DNA from: [Mycobacterium] zoologicum | GTDB taxonomy: Bacteria > Actinomycetota > Actinomycetes > Mycobacteriales > Mycobacteriaceae | Direction of reading: 5' to 3' | Assembly (NCBI RefSeq): GCF_020172665.1 | Contig: NZ_CP083985.1 | Location: 2,038,972-2,102,971 of the forward strand | Length of the DNA stretch: 64,000 nt | In this document: positions 45,624 through 61,729 of the stretch, piece by piece | Layout of the letters: each line of letters starts with the position of its first letter | Numbering within the stretch: position 1 is the first letter of the stretch | Notes under the pieces: model-generated | Database searches by the model: none | What the model saw: the letters and a program-made list of their open reading frames with translations, nothing else | Told to the model about the DNA's origin: nothing | Made by a program: the position numbers and the translations under genes

Positions 45624-46823
45624 CTACAGCAGCACAGGGCGTTCGGTCTCCCAGAGCGCACGCCACTGGTGTTCCTCGTCACTCTTCTGGCGGTTGAGTT
45701 CCGCCGATGGGCTGCTGAGGTGAATCTCGGGGGGCTCGGCGAAGAAGTCGCCCGCGCCCCGCGACGACGCGCCGGCCCCGGTGTCCAGATAGCAGTAGCC
45801 CTGTCCGGAGAGTTCCTCGGTGCGGTCGAGGATCCCCAGATAGTGCAGGGCACTGCGGGTCGCCGACACCGCGCCGTTGCGGGCGAACGCCGCTGCCTTG
45901 GGCAACGATCGACCCCAGGGCGTGGTGACGGTCGTGGTGTCGCCAATCGCGTAGATGCCCGGATGTCGGGTTGCCATGGTGGCGGTATCGACGCTGATCC
46001 AGTCCTCGTCACCGATGGTGATGGCCGGGCGGTGCGGCGGGATGAACATCAACAAGTCGAAACCGGCCTCGGTGCCGTTGTCGAAGGTGACTACCCGGCG
46101 CGCTGCGTCAACGGCGGCGACCTGATGTTCGGCGTGGAATGCGATGCCACGCTGCCGCAGGAGCTCGACGAGCTCGCCCCCCGCGTAGGGGCCGGCGGAC
46201 GGCATGGGTTGCACTTCGGGCGTGTAGGCGGTGATCTCGGTGGCGGCTCGTGCACCCGTGGTCTCCAGCAGGTCGGCGGCAAGCATCGCGCCCTCGTAAG
46301 GAGCCACCGGGCAGCGATAGACCGGTGAGGTCACCAGGAACATCAGTCGCCCGCCGGTGAAGCCGCTCAGGGCACGATGCGCCTCGGCTGCGGCGTCCCG
46401 GTCGTAGTAGTGAACCGCCACCCCTGTGGCCACCGCGTCGGCCAGCCCGGGCACGCGATCCACGGCATTGCGTGCACCGGTGGCCAGGATCAGGGCATCG
46501 AACTCCAGCGTGGTGTCGTCATCGAGGGTGACCTGTTGCCGCTGCGGGTCGACCGCGCTTACTCGACCGGTGACCCGGTTGACCCGGTTCAGTGCGGCCT
46601 CGGTGGGCCGGATCGGCACGCTGTCTGGTGCCCGCCAGCCTCGCATGACCCACGGCAGGGTGAATCCGAGGAAATGGGAGAAGTCCTCGTCGACGATGGT
46701 GATGTCGATCTTGTCGAGTATTGCTGCTGCCGAGCCGAATTCGGCTATCTCCTTGATAACGCTCAAGCCGCCGACGCCGGCTCCGAGGATGAGCAGTTTC
46801 TTTGCGCCGGGGGCGTGCGGCAT
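45624..46823 (-). CDS. Sulfide:quinone oxidoreductase-like flavoprotein
   Basis: The 399-residue FAD enzyme has an N-terminal dinucleotide fold (KKLLILGAGVGGLSVIKEI), LILATGARNAVDRVPG, a second segment HPGIYAIGDTTTVTTPWG (FAD Asp) and the SQR-like SPVYRCPVAPYEGAML with one Cys in the active-site region. Family members oxidise sulfide and pass electrons to quinone, or act as NDH-2-like enzymes. The promoter carries two CsoR/CstR-like operators and the gene faces a DUF2892 gene often linked to sulfur handling, which favours a sulfide role. ATG 46823 has GGAAGG upstream. Confidence 0.8.
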   Translation of the reverse strand: MPHAPGAKKLLILGAGVGGLSVIKEIAEFGSAAAILDKIDITIVDEDFSHFLGFTLPWVMRGWRAPDSVPIRPTEAALNRVNRVTGRVSAVDPQRQQVTLDDDTTLEFDALILATGARNAVDRVPGLADAVATGVAVHYYDRDAAAEAHRALSGFTGGRLMFLVTSPVYRCPVAPYEGAMLAADLLETTGARAATEITAYTPEVQPMPSAGPYAGGELVELLRQRGIAFHAEHQVAAVDAARRVVTFDNGTEAGFDLLMFIPPHRPAITIGDEDWISVDTATMATRHPGIYAIGDTTTVTTPWGRSLPKAAAFARNGAVSATRSALHYLGILDRTEELSGQGYCYLDTGAGASSRGAGDFFAEPPEIHLSSPSAELNRQKSDEEHQWRALWETERPVLL

Positions 46824-46891
46824 GGGTGCTTCCTTCCATCGGTGGTTCGGTGCGGGTCTGGCTCAACCGCGGTCCGGGGCAAGATCCGGTA

Positions 46892-46928
46892 ATACCCGCT
46901 GGGGTATATTTGATACCCTAGCGGGTAT
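46892..46928. promoter_or_regulatory. Two tandem CsoR/CstR-like operators in a divergent promoter
   Basis: ATACCC-GCTG-GGGTAT (46892-46907) and ATACCC-TAGC-GGGTAT (46913-46928) are 16-bp palindromes exactly 21 bp apart, two turns of the helix. The ATACCC...GGGTAT form resembles operators of the CsoR family, whose CstR members sense persulfides. They lie between the SQR-like gene and the DUF2892 gene and could control both. Confidence 0.7.
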
Positions 46929-46973
46929 ACGCAGTGCGGTCCAGTGCGGCCGCGGACACGAGGGAATGCACCG

Positions 46974-47267
46974 ATGGAATGCGACCAAGCTGCTACTGGA
47001 ACTGAACGGGTGACCTTCAAGCCGCCGCGCCCACCGGGGTGGCCCTTGGAGCGTGTTCTGCATCTGATGGCGGGGACCGTGGTGCTGACCAGCGCAACGC
47101 TGGCGTACCTCTTTGGCCCGCTGTGGCTCATCCTGACCGGCTTTGTGGGCGCCAGTCTGCTCCTCGACGCATCCGTGGGCTGGTGTCCGGCGAGCCTGGT
47201 GCTGTACCGCCTCGGTATACGCACTTCCGCGGAGTGCGGGCTGCACCGAGCCAGCCGCATTCCGTAG
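46974..47267 (+). CDS. DUF2892 (YgaP-type) small membrane protein
   Basis: The 97-residue protein has two hydrophobic helices (LMAGTVVLTSATLAYLFG and LWLILTGFVGASLLLDASVG) and WCPASLVLYRLGIRT, the DUF2892 signature that in YgaP follows a rhodanese domain. There is no rhodanese domain here. Members occur with sulfur-transfer genes. ATG 46974 has AGGGAA eight bases upstream; GTG 47010 is an alternative. It starts about 45 bases after the second operator. Confidence 0.8.
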   Translation: MECDQAATGTERVTFKPPRPPGWPLERVLHLMAGTVVLTSATLAYLFGPLWLILTGFVGASLLLDASVGWCPASLVLYRLGIRTSAECGLHRASRIP

Positions 47268-47359
47268 CGGCCTGTTGCGAAACCCTGTGCGGGTGCATGC
47301 TGGGTGGCACGGCTCCGCATGACTGCGGGGTGCGGGGGAGTCTCCCGAAGGGATCGCAC

Positions 47360-48241
47360 ATGGCGGCCGTTCATCACCGCTACCTCACCGTCGACGGGCA
47401 CCGGATGTTCTTCCGCCAGGCGGGGGAGCCTGATTCGCCCGCCGTGGTGCTGTTGCACGGTTTTCCGACCAGCTCATACATGTTCCGGAACCTGGTGCCG
47501 TTGCTCGCCGACCGCTACCACGTCGTCGCGCCGGACCACCTGGGCTTCGGGCTGTCCGACGCCCCGACCGTCGAGGACTTCGACTACACCTTCGACGGCC
47601 TCACCGAGCTGACCGCGAGCTTGCTGCGAGCCCTGGGAATCCGCCGCTACGCGATGTACGTCCAGGATTACGGCGCACCGATCGGATGGCGGTTGGCGCT
47701 GGATGACCCGGAATCGATCACCGCGATCCTCACGCAGAACGGCAACGCCTACGACGCCGGATTTGTCGAGAGCTTCTGGAAGACGGTGCGGGACTACCAG
47801 TTTGCCCAGACCCCCGAGAGCGAGGCCGCGGTCCGGCAGTTCCTCACTCTCGAGGCCACCCGATGGCAGTACGTCACCGGAGTGGCCGATGAGACTCTGG
47901 TGGACCCCGAATCCTGGTGGCACGACTACACGTTGCTGTCGCGTCCCGGAAACGATCGGGTGCAACTGAAACTGTTCCGGGACTACGCCAGCAACGCACC
48001 GATGTATCCCCAGCTGCACGACTACTTCCGGGCCAGCCAGGTGCCGTTGCTCGCGGTCTGGGGTCGCGGTGATGAGATCTTCGGTCCGGCGGGTGCGGAA
48101 GCCTTTGCAGAAGACCTGCCGGCCGCCCAGATCCACCTGCTCGACGGCGGCCACTTCCTGCTCGAGTCCGCACTGACCGAGGTCACTGCACTGATCCGCG
48201 CCTTCCTCGCCACGGCATTTCGAGAGGAGTCGACTCCATGA
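47360..48241 (+). CDS. Alpha/beta hydrolase, haloalkane dehalogenase / epoxide hydrolase-like
   Basis: The 293-residue enzyme has the oxyanion motif LLHGFPTSSYMFRNL, a nucleophile Asp in YVQDYGAPIG (Asp, as in dehalogenases and epoxide hydrolases, not Ser), an acid in WGRGDEIFG and His in LDGGHFLLE. The substrate cannot be told. ATG 47360 follows GAAGGGATCGCAC. Its stop overlaps the next ATG by 4 bases, linking it to the flavin reductase. Confidence 0.85.
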   Translation: MAAVHHRYLTVDGHRMFFRQAGEPDSPAVVLLHGFPTSSYMFRNLVPLLADRYHVVAPDHLGFGLSDAPTVEDFDYTFDGLTELTASLLRALGIRRYAMYVQDYGAPIGWRLALDDPESITAILTQNGNAYDAGFVESFWKTVRDYQFAQTPESEAAVRQFLTLEATRWQYVTGVADETLVDPESWWHDYTLLSRPGNDRVQLKLFRDYASNAPMYPQLHDYFRASQVPLLAVWGRGDEIFGPAGAEAFAEDLPAAQIHLLDGGHFLLESALTEVTALIRAFLATAFREESTP

Positions 48242-49683
48242 CGCAACGGGCCGAAACCTATGACGTCGTCGTCCTCGGCGCCGGACCGGTCGGCGAGAAC
48301 GTCGCCGACCGCGCCCGGGCCGCCGGATTGAGCGTGGCGATCGTGGAACGCGAACTCATCGGCGGCGAGTGTTCCTATTGGGCATGCGTGCCCAGCAAGG
48401 CCCTGCTGCGGCCGGCGCTCGCGATCGCCGACGCCCGCCGCGTTGCCGGTGCCCGTGAAGCCGCCAGTTCCCGGATCGACGCCGCCGCGGTCTTCGTGCG
48501 CCGCAATCACTCTGTCGGGGACTGGAACGACGCCGGGCAGGCGGACTGGATCGAGGGGATCGGCGCGACGCTGGTGCGCGGCCACGGACGGCTGGACGGG
48601 CCGCGACGGGTGGTCGTCACCACCGATGGTGGCAAGGTGATCCTGACCGCCCGGCATGCCGTCGTGGTCTGCACCGGAACCAGGGCGGTCCTGCCTGATC
48701 TGCCCGGCATGGTCGAAGCCCGCCCGTGGACGAATCGTGAAGCCACCGAGGCGAGTTCGGTCCCCGGGCGGCTCGCGGTGGTCGGCGCCGGTGGAGTGGG
48801 CGTCGAAATGGCCACCGCCTGGGCGGGTTTGGGTGCAGCGGTGACGCTGCTGGTGCGCGGGGCCGGGCTGTTGCCGCGGATGGAGCCGTTCGTCGGCGAA
48901 TACGTCGCTCGCGGGCTGACCGACGCGGGTGTCGATGTGCGCACCGGGGTTTCGGTCGCCAGGCTTGAGCGTGCAGGTGACGGCCCGGTGCGCCTGGAGC
49001 TGACCGACGGCAGCGCGCTTGACGTCGACGAGATCCTGTTCGCGACCGGCCGCGCACCGCTGACCGATGACATCGGGCTTGAATCGGTGGGACTGACCCC
49101 GGGCGATTGGCTCGACGTCGATGACACCTGCCGGGTCAAGGCGATTGATGACGGCTGGCTGTACGCGTGCGGCGACGCCAATCATCGCGCATTGCTGACC
49201 CACCAGGGTAAATATCAGGCGCGTATCACCGGCGACGCCATCGGTGCCCGGGCCGCTGGGATGCCGTTGGACATCGCGCAGTGGGGCATTCATGACGCCA
49301 CCGCCGACCATCACGCCGTGCCGCAGGTCTTCTTCACCGACCCCGAGGCCGCCGCGGTCGGACTCACCGCCGAGCAGGCACACAAGGCAGGCCACCGGGT
49401 GCAGGTGGTGGACGTGGAGATCGGCGACGCGGTGATGGGGGCCAAGCTGCACGCCGACGGATACACCGGGCGGGCACGCATGGTCGTCGACGCCGAACAC
49501 GAGCGGCTGCTGGGCGTGACGTTCGTCGGCCCCGGGGTCGCGGATCTGCTGCATTCGGCCACCATCGCGGTCGCCGGTCAGGTGCCGATCAGCCGGCTCT
49601 GGCATGCGGTGCCGTGTTTCCCGACGATCAGCGAGGTGTGGCTGCGGCTCCTGGAGGCCTACCGGGATGCGGAGCGGGGCTAA
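48238..49683 (+). CDS. Class I flavin disulfide reductase (mercuric / lipoamide reductase-like)
   Basis: The 481-residue protein has FAD-binding VVLGAGPVGENVA and a redox pair GGECSYWACVPSKAL (Cys-x4-Cys). The NAD(P) fold LAVVGAGGVGVEMA, YACGDANHRALLTHQG and a C-terminal dimer domain with HAVPCFPTISEVW follow. It resembles Mer/Lpd-type enzymes, but the C-terminal Cys pair of mercuric reductase is missing, so it probably reduces another disulfide or quinone. The ATGA overlap with the hydrolase and the operator-bearing promoter upstream suggest a thiol-stress operon. Confidence 0.85.
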   Translation: MTQRAETYDVVVLGAGPVGENVADRARAAGLSVAIVERELIGGECSYWACVPSKALLRPALAIADARRVAGAREAASSRIDAAAVFVRRNHSVGDWNDAGQADWIEGIGATLVRGHGRLDGPRRVVVTTDGGKVILTARHAVVVCTGTRAVLPDLPGMVEARPWTNREATEASSVPGRLAVVGAGGVGVEMATAWAGLGAAVTLLVRGAGLLPRMEPFVGEYVARGLTDAGVDVRTGVSVARLERAGDGPVRLELTDGSALDVDEILFATGRAPLTDDIGLESVGLTPGDWLDVDDTCRVKAIDDGWLYACGDANHRALLTHQGKYQARITGDAIGARAAGMPLDIAQWGIHDATADHHAVPQVFFTDPEAAAVGLTAEQAHKAGHRVQVVDVEIGDAVMGAKLHADGYTGRARMVVDAEHERLLGVTFVGPGVADLLHSATIAVAGQVPISRLWHAVPCFPTISEVWLRLLEAYRDAERG

Positions 49684-49768
49684 TTTGCGCCGAGCGTGCA
49701 GAAATGTACGGTAAAACGCAGGTCGGGGCGGACCTTCCTGCGCGCTCGCGGGGGAGTGACCTAATTAA

Positions 49769-52043
<2,275 letters not shown>

Positions 52044-52047
<4 letters not shown>

Positions 52048-52909
52048 TCACCACCGACATCAAAGCCCAGGTGCTGGCCGAAGCCCTGCCGTGGCTCAAG
52101 CAGCTGCACGGGAAGGTCGTCGTCGTCAAATACGGCGGCAACGCGATGACCGACGACACCCTCAAGCACGCGTTCGCCGCCGACATGGCGTTCCTGCGCA
52201 ACTGCGGAATCCACCCGGTGGTGGTGCACGGCGGCGGGCCGCAGATCAGCGCCATGCTCTCCAAACTCGGCATCGAAGGCGACTTCAAGGGCGGATTCCG
52301 GGTCACCACACCGGAAGTACTCGACGTGGCGCGCATGGTGCTGTTCGGCCAGGTGGGCCGCGAGCTGGTGAACCTGATCAACGCCCACGGGCCCTACGCC
52401 GTGGGCATCACCGGTGAGGACGCGGCACTGTTCACCGCGGTGCGGCGCAGCGTCACCGTCGACGGGGTGGCCACCGATATCGGCCTGGTGGGCGACGTCG
52501 ACCAGGTCAACACCGCCGCGGTCTTGGATCTGATTGCCGCAGGCCGGATTCCGGTGGTCTCCACGCTGGCTCCCGACCCCGACGGGGTGGTGCACAACAT
52601 CAACGCCGACACCGCCGCGGCCGCGCTCGCCGAGGCGCTACAGGCCGAGAAGCTGTTGATGCTCACCGACGTCGACGGCCTCTACACCGACTGGCCCGAC
52701 CGCGAGTCGCTGGTCAGTGAGATCGATACCGCGACACTGGCCGGGCTGCTGCCGAAGCTGGAATCCGGCATGATCCCCAAGGTCGAAGCCTGCCTGCGCG
52801 CCGTGCGCGGTGGCGTTCCCAGCGCTCACATCATCGACGGCCGGGTCGAACACTGCGTGCTGGTCGAGTTGTTCACCAACGCCGGCACCGGAACCAAGGT
52901 GGTGAACGC

Positions 52910-52913
<4 letters not shown>
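52044..52913 (+). CDS. argB: Acetylglutamate kinase
   Basis: ArgB phosphorylates N-acetylglutamate, the usual arginine-feedback step. The 289-residue amino acid kinase fold shows [19 protein letters not shown] (phosphate and substrate loops), [15 protein letters not shown] and LTDVDGLY. The N-terminal helix ([19 protein letters not shown]) is of the type that forms the arginine-sensitive hexamer. Overlaps both neighbours by 4 bases. Confidence 0.97.
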
Positions 52914-55493
<2,580 letters not shown>

Positions 55494-55519
55494 CACCCGC
55501 ACGAACAAGGAGAATCTCG

Positions 55520-58125
<2,606 letters not shown>

Positions 58126-58134
58126 CGCCGCAGC

Positions 58135-58911
58135 CTATTCCATACCGGTGCGCCCGGGGGTCCAGAAGGGCTTGGTGCGGATCTGGCGCCGATCCCAGCC
58201 GCGTTCGGTGATCAGGATCTTCCGCAGGGTCTGGATCGTGCGGGCTTCACCGGCGAGGTAGGCGACACCGGGCTGATCGGGGAGTTCGAGGGCGCGCAGG
58301 GCGTCGGCGAGCACCGCTGAGTTCGCCGCCGATGCCTCCCCGCGCTCGACGTGGGTCAACGGCCGGGCGAGGGGGAGGTGGCCGGCGGCGTCGGCGGCCT
58401 CGATCACCCCGTGCACCGCCGCGCCGGCCGGCAGGGCGCGCAGCATCGCGGCGAACGCGACCGACGCGGTCTCCTCGCCGGCGAACAGGTGATAGGGCGC
58501 GTCGTTGCGGACGGCGAAATTCCCCTGGGGCCGGGTGATGCTGACGTTGTCGCCGACGCAAACCGTTGTCGCCCAACGCCTGGCCGGTGTCACGACGTCG
58601 CGGTCGTAACCGTGGTCGAGCATCACGATGTCCAGGGTTCCGCCGTCGGGATCGGCGTCGTAGATGGAGTACGTGCGCAGCGCGTCGTGTGGGTGCAGTC
58701 GCAGGACCGAATCGAGCAGCCCGGCGACCTGCAGCCGCACATGCTGGCCCGGAATCCAGGCCAGCCCGCGCAGTCGGGGACCGGCGAAACGGACACGGCG
58801 CAGGCTCGGGGTCAGCTGTTCGAGCTCACCGACGGTCGCGGACAGGAACAGCGCGTCGCGCAGGGTGTTGACGAGCGGGAAGTCGAGGATTGTCGCCACG
58901 GAGATCTCCAT
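58135..58911 (-). CDS. Siderophore-interacting protein (ferric-siderophore reductase family)
   Basis: The 258-residue flavoprotein has the SIP/ViuB layout: an FAD domain with GQHVRLQV and RTYSIYD, and a C-terminal reductase domain ending GEARTIQTLRKIL and GWDRRQIRTKPFWTPGR. It should release iron from siderophores inside the cell. An IdeR box sits 11 bases upstream, so expression should rise when iron is low. ATG 58911 may be leaderless; GTG 58899, six bases behind GGAG, is equally possible. Confidence 0.9.
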   Translation of the reverse strand: MEISVATILDFPLVNTLRDALFLSATVGELEQLTPSLRRVRFAGPRLRGLAWIPGQHVRLQVAGLLDSVLRLHPHDALRTYSIYDADPDGGTLDIVMLDHGYDRDVVTPARRWATTVCVGDNVSITRPQGNFAVRNDAPYHLFAGEETASVAFAAMLRALPAGAAVHGVIEAADAAGHLPLARPLTHVERGEASAANSAVLADALRALELPDQPGVAYLAGEARTIQTLRKILITERGWDRRQIRTKPFWTPGRTGME

Positions 58912-58921
58912 CCGTTCAAAG

Positions 58922-58940
58922 TTAGGTATGCCTTACCTAA
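58922..58940. promoter_or_regulatory. IdeR iron box
   Basis: TTAGGTATGCCTTACCTAA matches the 19-bp IdeR/DtxR consensus (TTAGGTTAGGCTAACCTAA) at 15 positions, with perfect TTAGGT/ACCTAA ends. It overlaps the siderophore-interacting protein promoter and also faces the M15 peptidase gene. Confidence 0.85.
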
Positions 58941-59022
58941 AATATGAGGGTAACAGGTCGCGGTGCTGCGCTAGCGTGGACAGATCAATGAGAGCCGAAG
59001 GACCTCGACCGCGTGGCGCCTG

Positions 59023-59688
59023 ATGGCGGCGATCGCAGCCTGCGGGCTGCTTTCCCAGTGCTCCGGCGCGCCGCCATCGCCGGCGCCACCCACAAAGACA
59101 CCGGCACCGCCGTCGGTCCGTGACATCGGACCTGAACCCGCGACCGTCAGAGGCGTCACGGCCGCCGAACTCGGACCGACCTGGAACAGCGAGTGTCCGG
59201 TCACCCCGGCGCAGCTGCGTCGGGTCACCGTCACCCACCTCGGGTTCGACGCGCTACCGCACCGCGGCGAGCTGATCGTGCACCAGGAGCTGGTCTCGCA
59301 GGTCATCGCCATTTTCGACCGGCTCTACCGGCTGGAGTTCCCGATCGAGAAGATGCGCTCGGTCAACCACTACCCGCGCGGCGACGACGAGCTTTCGATG
59401 GAGGACAACAACACCTCGGCCTACAACTGCCGCCGCATTCCCGGGTCGGGCAGCTGGGCGCTGCACGCCTACGGCCGGGCGATCGACATCAATCCGCTGC
59501 TGAATCCGATGGTCGACGGCGACCATTACGAGCCGACGAACGCGACGGTCTATCTGGACCGCCACCGCATCGAGCCGGGCCTGCTGCACGACGGCGACCC
59601 CGCGGTGCGCGCCTTCACCGACGCCGGCTGGAAATGGGGCGGCAACTGGAAATCGCCGGTGGACTACCAGCACTTCGAGCGGCGCTGA
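59023..59688 (+). CDS. M15-type (VanY-like) peptidase, probable lipoprotein
   Basis: The 221-residue protein has the zinc peptidase pattern SWALHAYGRAIDINP (His and Asp ligands) and a late His in WKSPVDYQHFE, typical of D,D- or L,D-carboxypeptidases acting on cell wall peptides. ATG 59023 is the only standard start, but the in-frame codons just before it (RRTSTAWRL) would complete a classic lipoprotein signal ending IAAC, and an ATG at 58988 is out of frame. So the 5' end is uncertain and a small frameshift is possible. Confidence 0.8.
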   Translation: MAAIAACGLLSQCSGAPPSPAPPTKTPAPPSVRDIGPEPATVRGVTAAELGPTWNSECPVTPAQLRRVTVTHLGFDALPHRGELIVHQELVSQVIAIFDRLYRLEFPIEKMRSVNHYPRGDDELSMEDNNTSAYNCRRIPGSGSWALHAYGRAIDINPLLNPMVDGDHYEPTNATVYLDRHRIEPGLLHDGDPAVRAFTDAGWKWGGNWKSPVDYQHFERR

Positions 59689-59830
59689 CAGGGAGATGTC
59701 ACAACTGCCTCATGGGCACCGTGACCTTTGGGTAGTGCGATGTTGGAAATCGATAGCGCATGCGATAGCCAAATCGAAAACATCCACATGCTTCCCCCAA
59801 GGTACTGCTGGGACCGATGTGGCGGCAGTG

Positions 59831-61615
59831 CTATTCCACCAGCTCCGAGAGCTCCAACCAGCGGGCCTCTTGCTCGGCCACCTCGTCCTCGAGTGCCCGC
59901 AGTTCCCGGGTGAGCCCCGCCAGGCCCACGTGATCGGTCTGGTCGAAGGCGGCCAGTTCGTGATGCTTGGCCTCGATCTGTTCGGCCAGCCGGGCCAGCC
60001 GGCGATCCACTGCGGCCAGATCCTTTTGCGCGGCCCGTAATTCGGCACCGGAGAGCGCCCCGGACGGCGTCGGCGGGGTGACCGGTGCGGCTCGCGACGC
60101 CGTAGCCCGGCGCATAGCGGAGGCCAGCTCCAGATATTCGTCGACGCCGCCGGGCAGATGCCGCAGCCGGCCGTCGAGGATCGCGTACTGCTGATCGGTC
60201 ACCCGCTCCAGCAGATACCGGTCGTGGGAGACGACGATCAGCGTTCCCGGCCAGGAATCCAACAGGTCCTCGGTGGCGGTCAGCATGTCGGTGTCGACGT
60301 CGTTGGTGGGCTCGTCGAGCACCAGCACGTTCGGCTCGGCCAGCAGGATCAACATCAGCTGCAGGCGTCGACGCTGCCCGCCCGAGAGCTCACCGACCCG
60401 AGCCGACAGCTGCGCGCTGCCGAACCCGAGCCGCTCCAGCAGTTGCGCCGGCGTCAGCTCCCGGTCGTCGACCTTGTAGTCGTTGCGCAGCCGGCCCAGC
60501 ACATCGGCCACCCGGTCGGATTCGAGGGAGGCCAGCTCGCCGGACTGCTGGTCGAGCATGCCCAACCGCACGGTCTTGCCGCGCTTGACCCGGCCGGCGT
60601 CGGGTGTCACCGCGCCGGTGATCAGCCCGAGCAGCGTGGACTTGCCGGCCCCGTTGGCGCCGACGATCCCGGTGCGCTCACCCGGCCCGATCCGCCACTC
60701 CACGTCGCGCAGCACCTCGCGCCCGTCGAAGGAGACCGAGACGTCCAGCAGATCGATCACGTCCTTGCCGAGGCGGGCCGTTGCCAGTTTCACCAGCTCG
60801 ATCTCGTTGCGCAGCGGGGGAACGTCGGCGATCAGCGCGTTGGCCGCCTCGATGCGGAACGTCGGCTTGGATGTGCGGGCCGGAGCGCCGCGCCGCAACC
60901 AGGCCAGCTCCTTACGTAATATGTTCTGCCGCTTGGCTTCACTGGCCGCTGCCATTCGGTCGCGCTCCACCCGTTGCAGCACGTAGGCCGCGTAGCCGCC
61001 CTGAAACGGCTCCACGATCCGGTCGTGCACCTCCCAGGTGGTGGTGGCCACCTCATCGAGGAACCAGCGGTCATGGGTGACCACCAGCAGCCCGCCGGTA
61101 TTGCGGGCCCAGCGCTGCTGCAGATGTGCGGCCAGCCAGGTGATGCCCTCCACATCGAGGTGGTTGGTTGGCTCATCGAGCCCGATCACGTCCCATTCGC
61201 CGATCAGCAGGGCCGCCAGCTGTACCCGGCGGCGCTGCCCGCCGGACAGCTGAGAGATGGTCGCGTCCCAGGTGATGTCGGACACCAATCCGTCGACCAC
61301 ATCGCGAATCCGCGGGTGCGACGCCCACTCGTGATCGGCCTGGTCGCCGACCAGACTGGCGCCCACGGTCGCGTCGGGGTCGAGGGTGTCGGACTGATCC
61401 AGCAAACCCACCCGCAGGCCGGTGCGCCGGGTGACCCGGCCGGAATCCGGCGTCGCAACGCCGGTCAGCAGCCGAAGCAGGCTGGATTTGCCGTCGCCGT
61501 TGCGGCCCACGATGCCGATGCGGGCGCCGTCGTTGACACCGAGGGTGACCGAGTCGAGCACCACGCCGGTGGCGTACCGCAGGTGAAGTGCCTCAGCTCC
61601 GAGCAGGTGTGCCAC
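59831..61615 (-). CDS. ABC-F family ATPase (Rv1668c-Rv1667c type, intact)
   Basis: The 594-residue protein has two ABC domains and no membrane part: Walker A GRNGDGKSS and GANGAGKST, signatures LSGGQRRRVQLA and LSGGQRRRLQLM, a charged linker, and a C-terminal coiled coil (AAQKDLAAVDRRLARLAEQIEAKHHELAAF). Such ABC-F proteins work on ribosomes and some give antibiotic resistance. In M. tuberculosis I recall the homologue as two adjacent genes; here it is one frame. GTG 61615 begins at AHLLGAEALHL. Confidence 0.9.
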   Translation of the reverse strand: MAHLLGAEALHLRYATGVVLDSVTLGVNDGARIGIVGRNGDGKSSLLRLLTGVATPDSGRVTRRTGLRVGLLDQSDTLDPDATVGASLVGDQADHEWASHPRIRDVVDGLVSDITWDATISQLSGGQRRRVQLAALLIGEWDVIGLDEPTNHLDVEGITWLAAHLQQRWARNTGGLLVVTHDRWFLDEVATTTWEVHDRIVEPFQGGYAAYVLQRVERDRMAAASEAKRQNILRKELAWLRRGAPARTSKPTFRIEAANALIADVPPLRNEIELVKLATARLGKDVIDLLDVSVSFDGREVLRDVEWRIGPGERTGIVGANGAGKSTLLGLITGAVTPDAGRVKRGKTVRLGMLDQQSGELASLESDRVADVLGRLRNDYKVDDRELTPAQLLERLGFGSAQLSARVGELSGGQRRRLQLMLILLAEPNVLVLDEPTNDVDTDMLTATEDLLDSWPGTLIVVSHDRYLLERVTDQQYAILDGRLRHLPGGVDEYLELASAMRRATASRAAPVTPPTPSGALSGAELRAAQKDLAAVDRRLARLAEQIEAKHHELAAFDQTDHVGLAGLTRELRALEDEVAEQEARWLELSELVE

Positions 61616-61729
61616 CGCTGGAACGCTACTGCCTGTCCGGCGGTGGTCGCTGAACCAGGCGGACGCAGCGCGCTGATATGCCAGAATGTGCACGTCATGG
61701 ACGATCATGCGCGAGTAGGGGAGCAGCGG

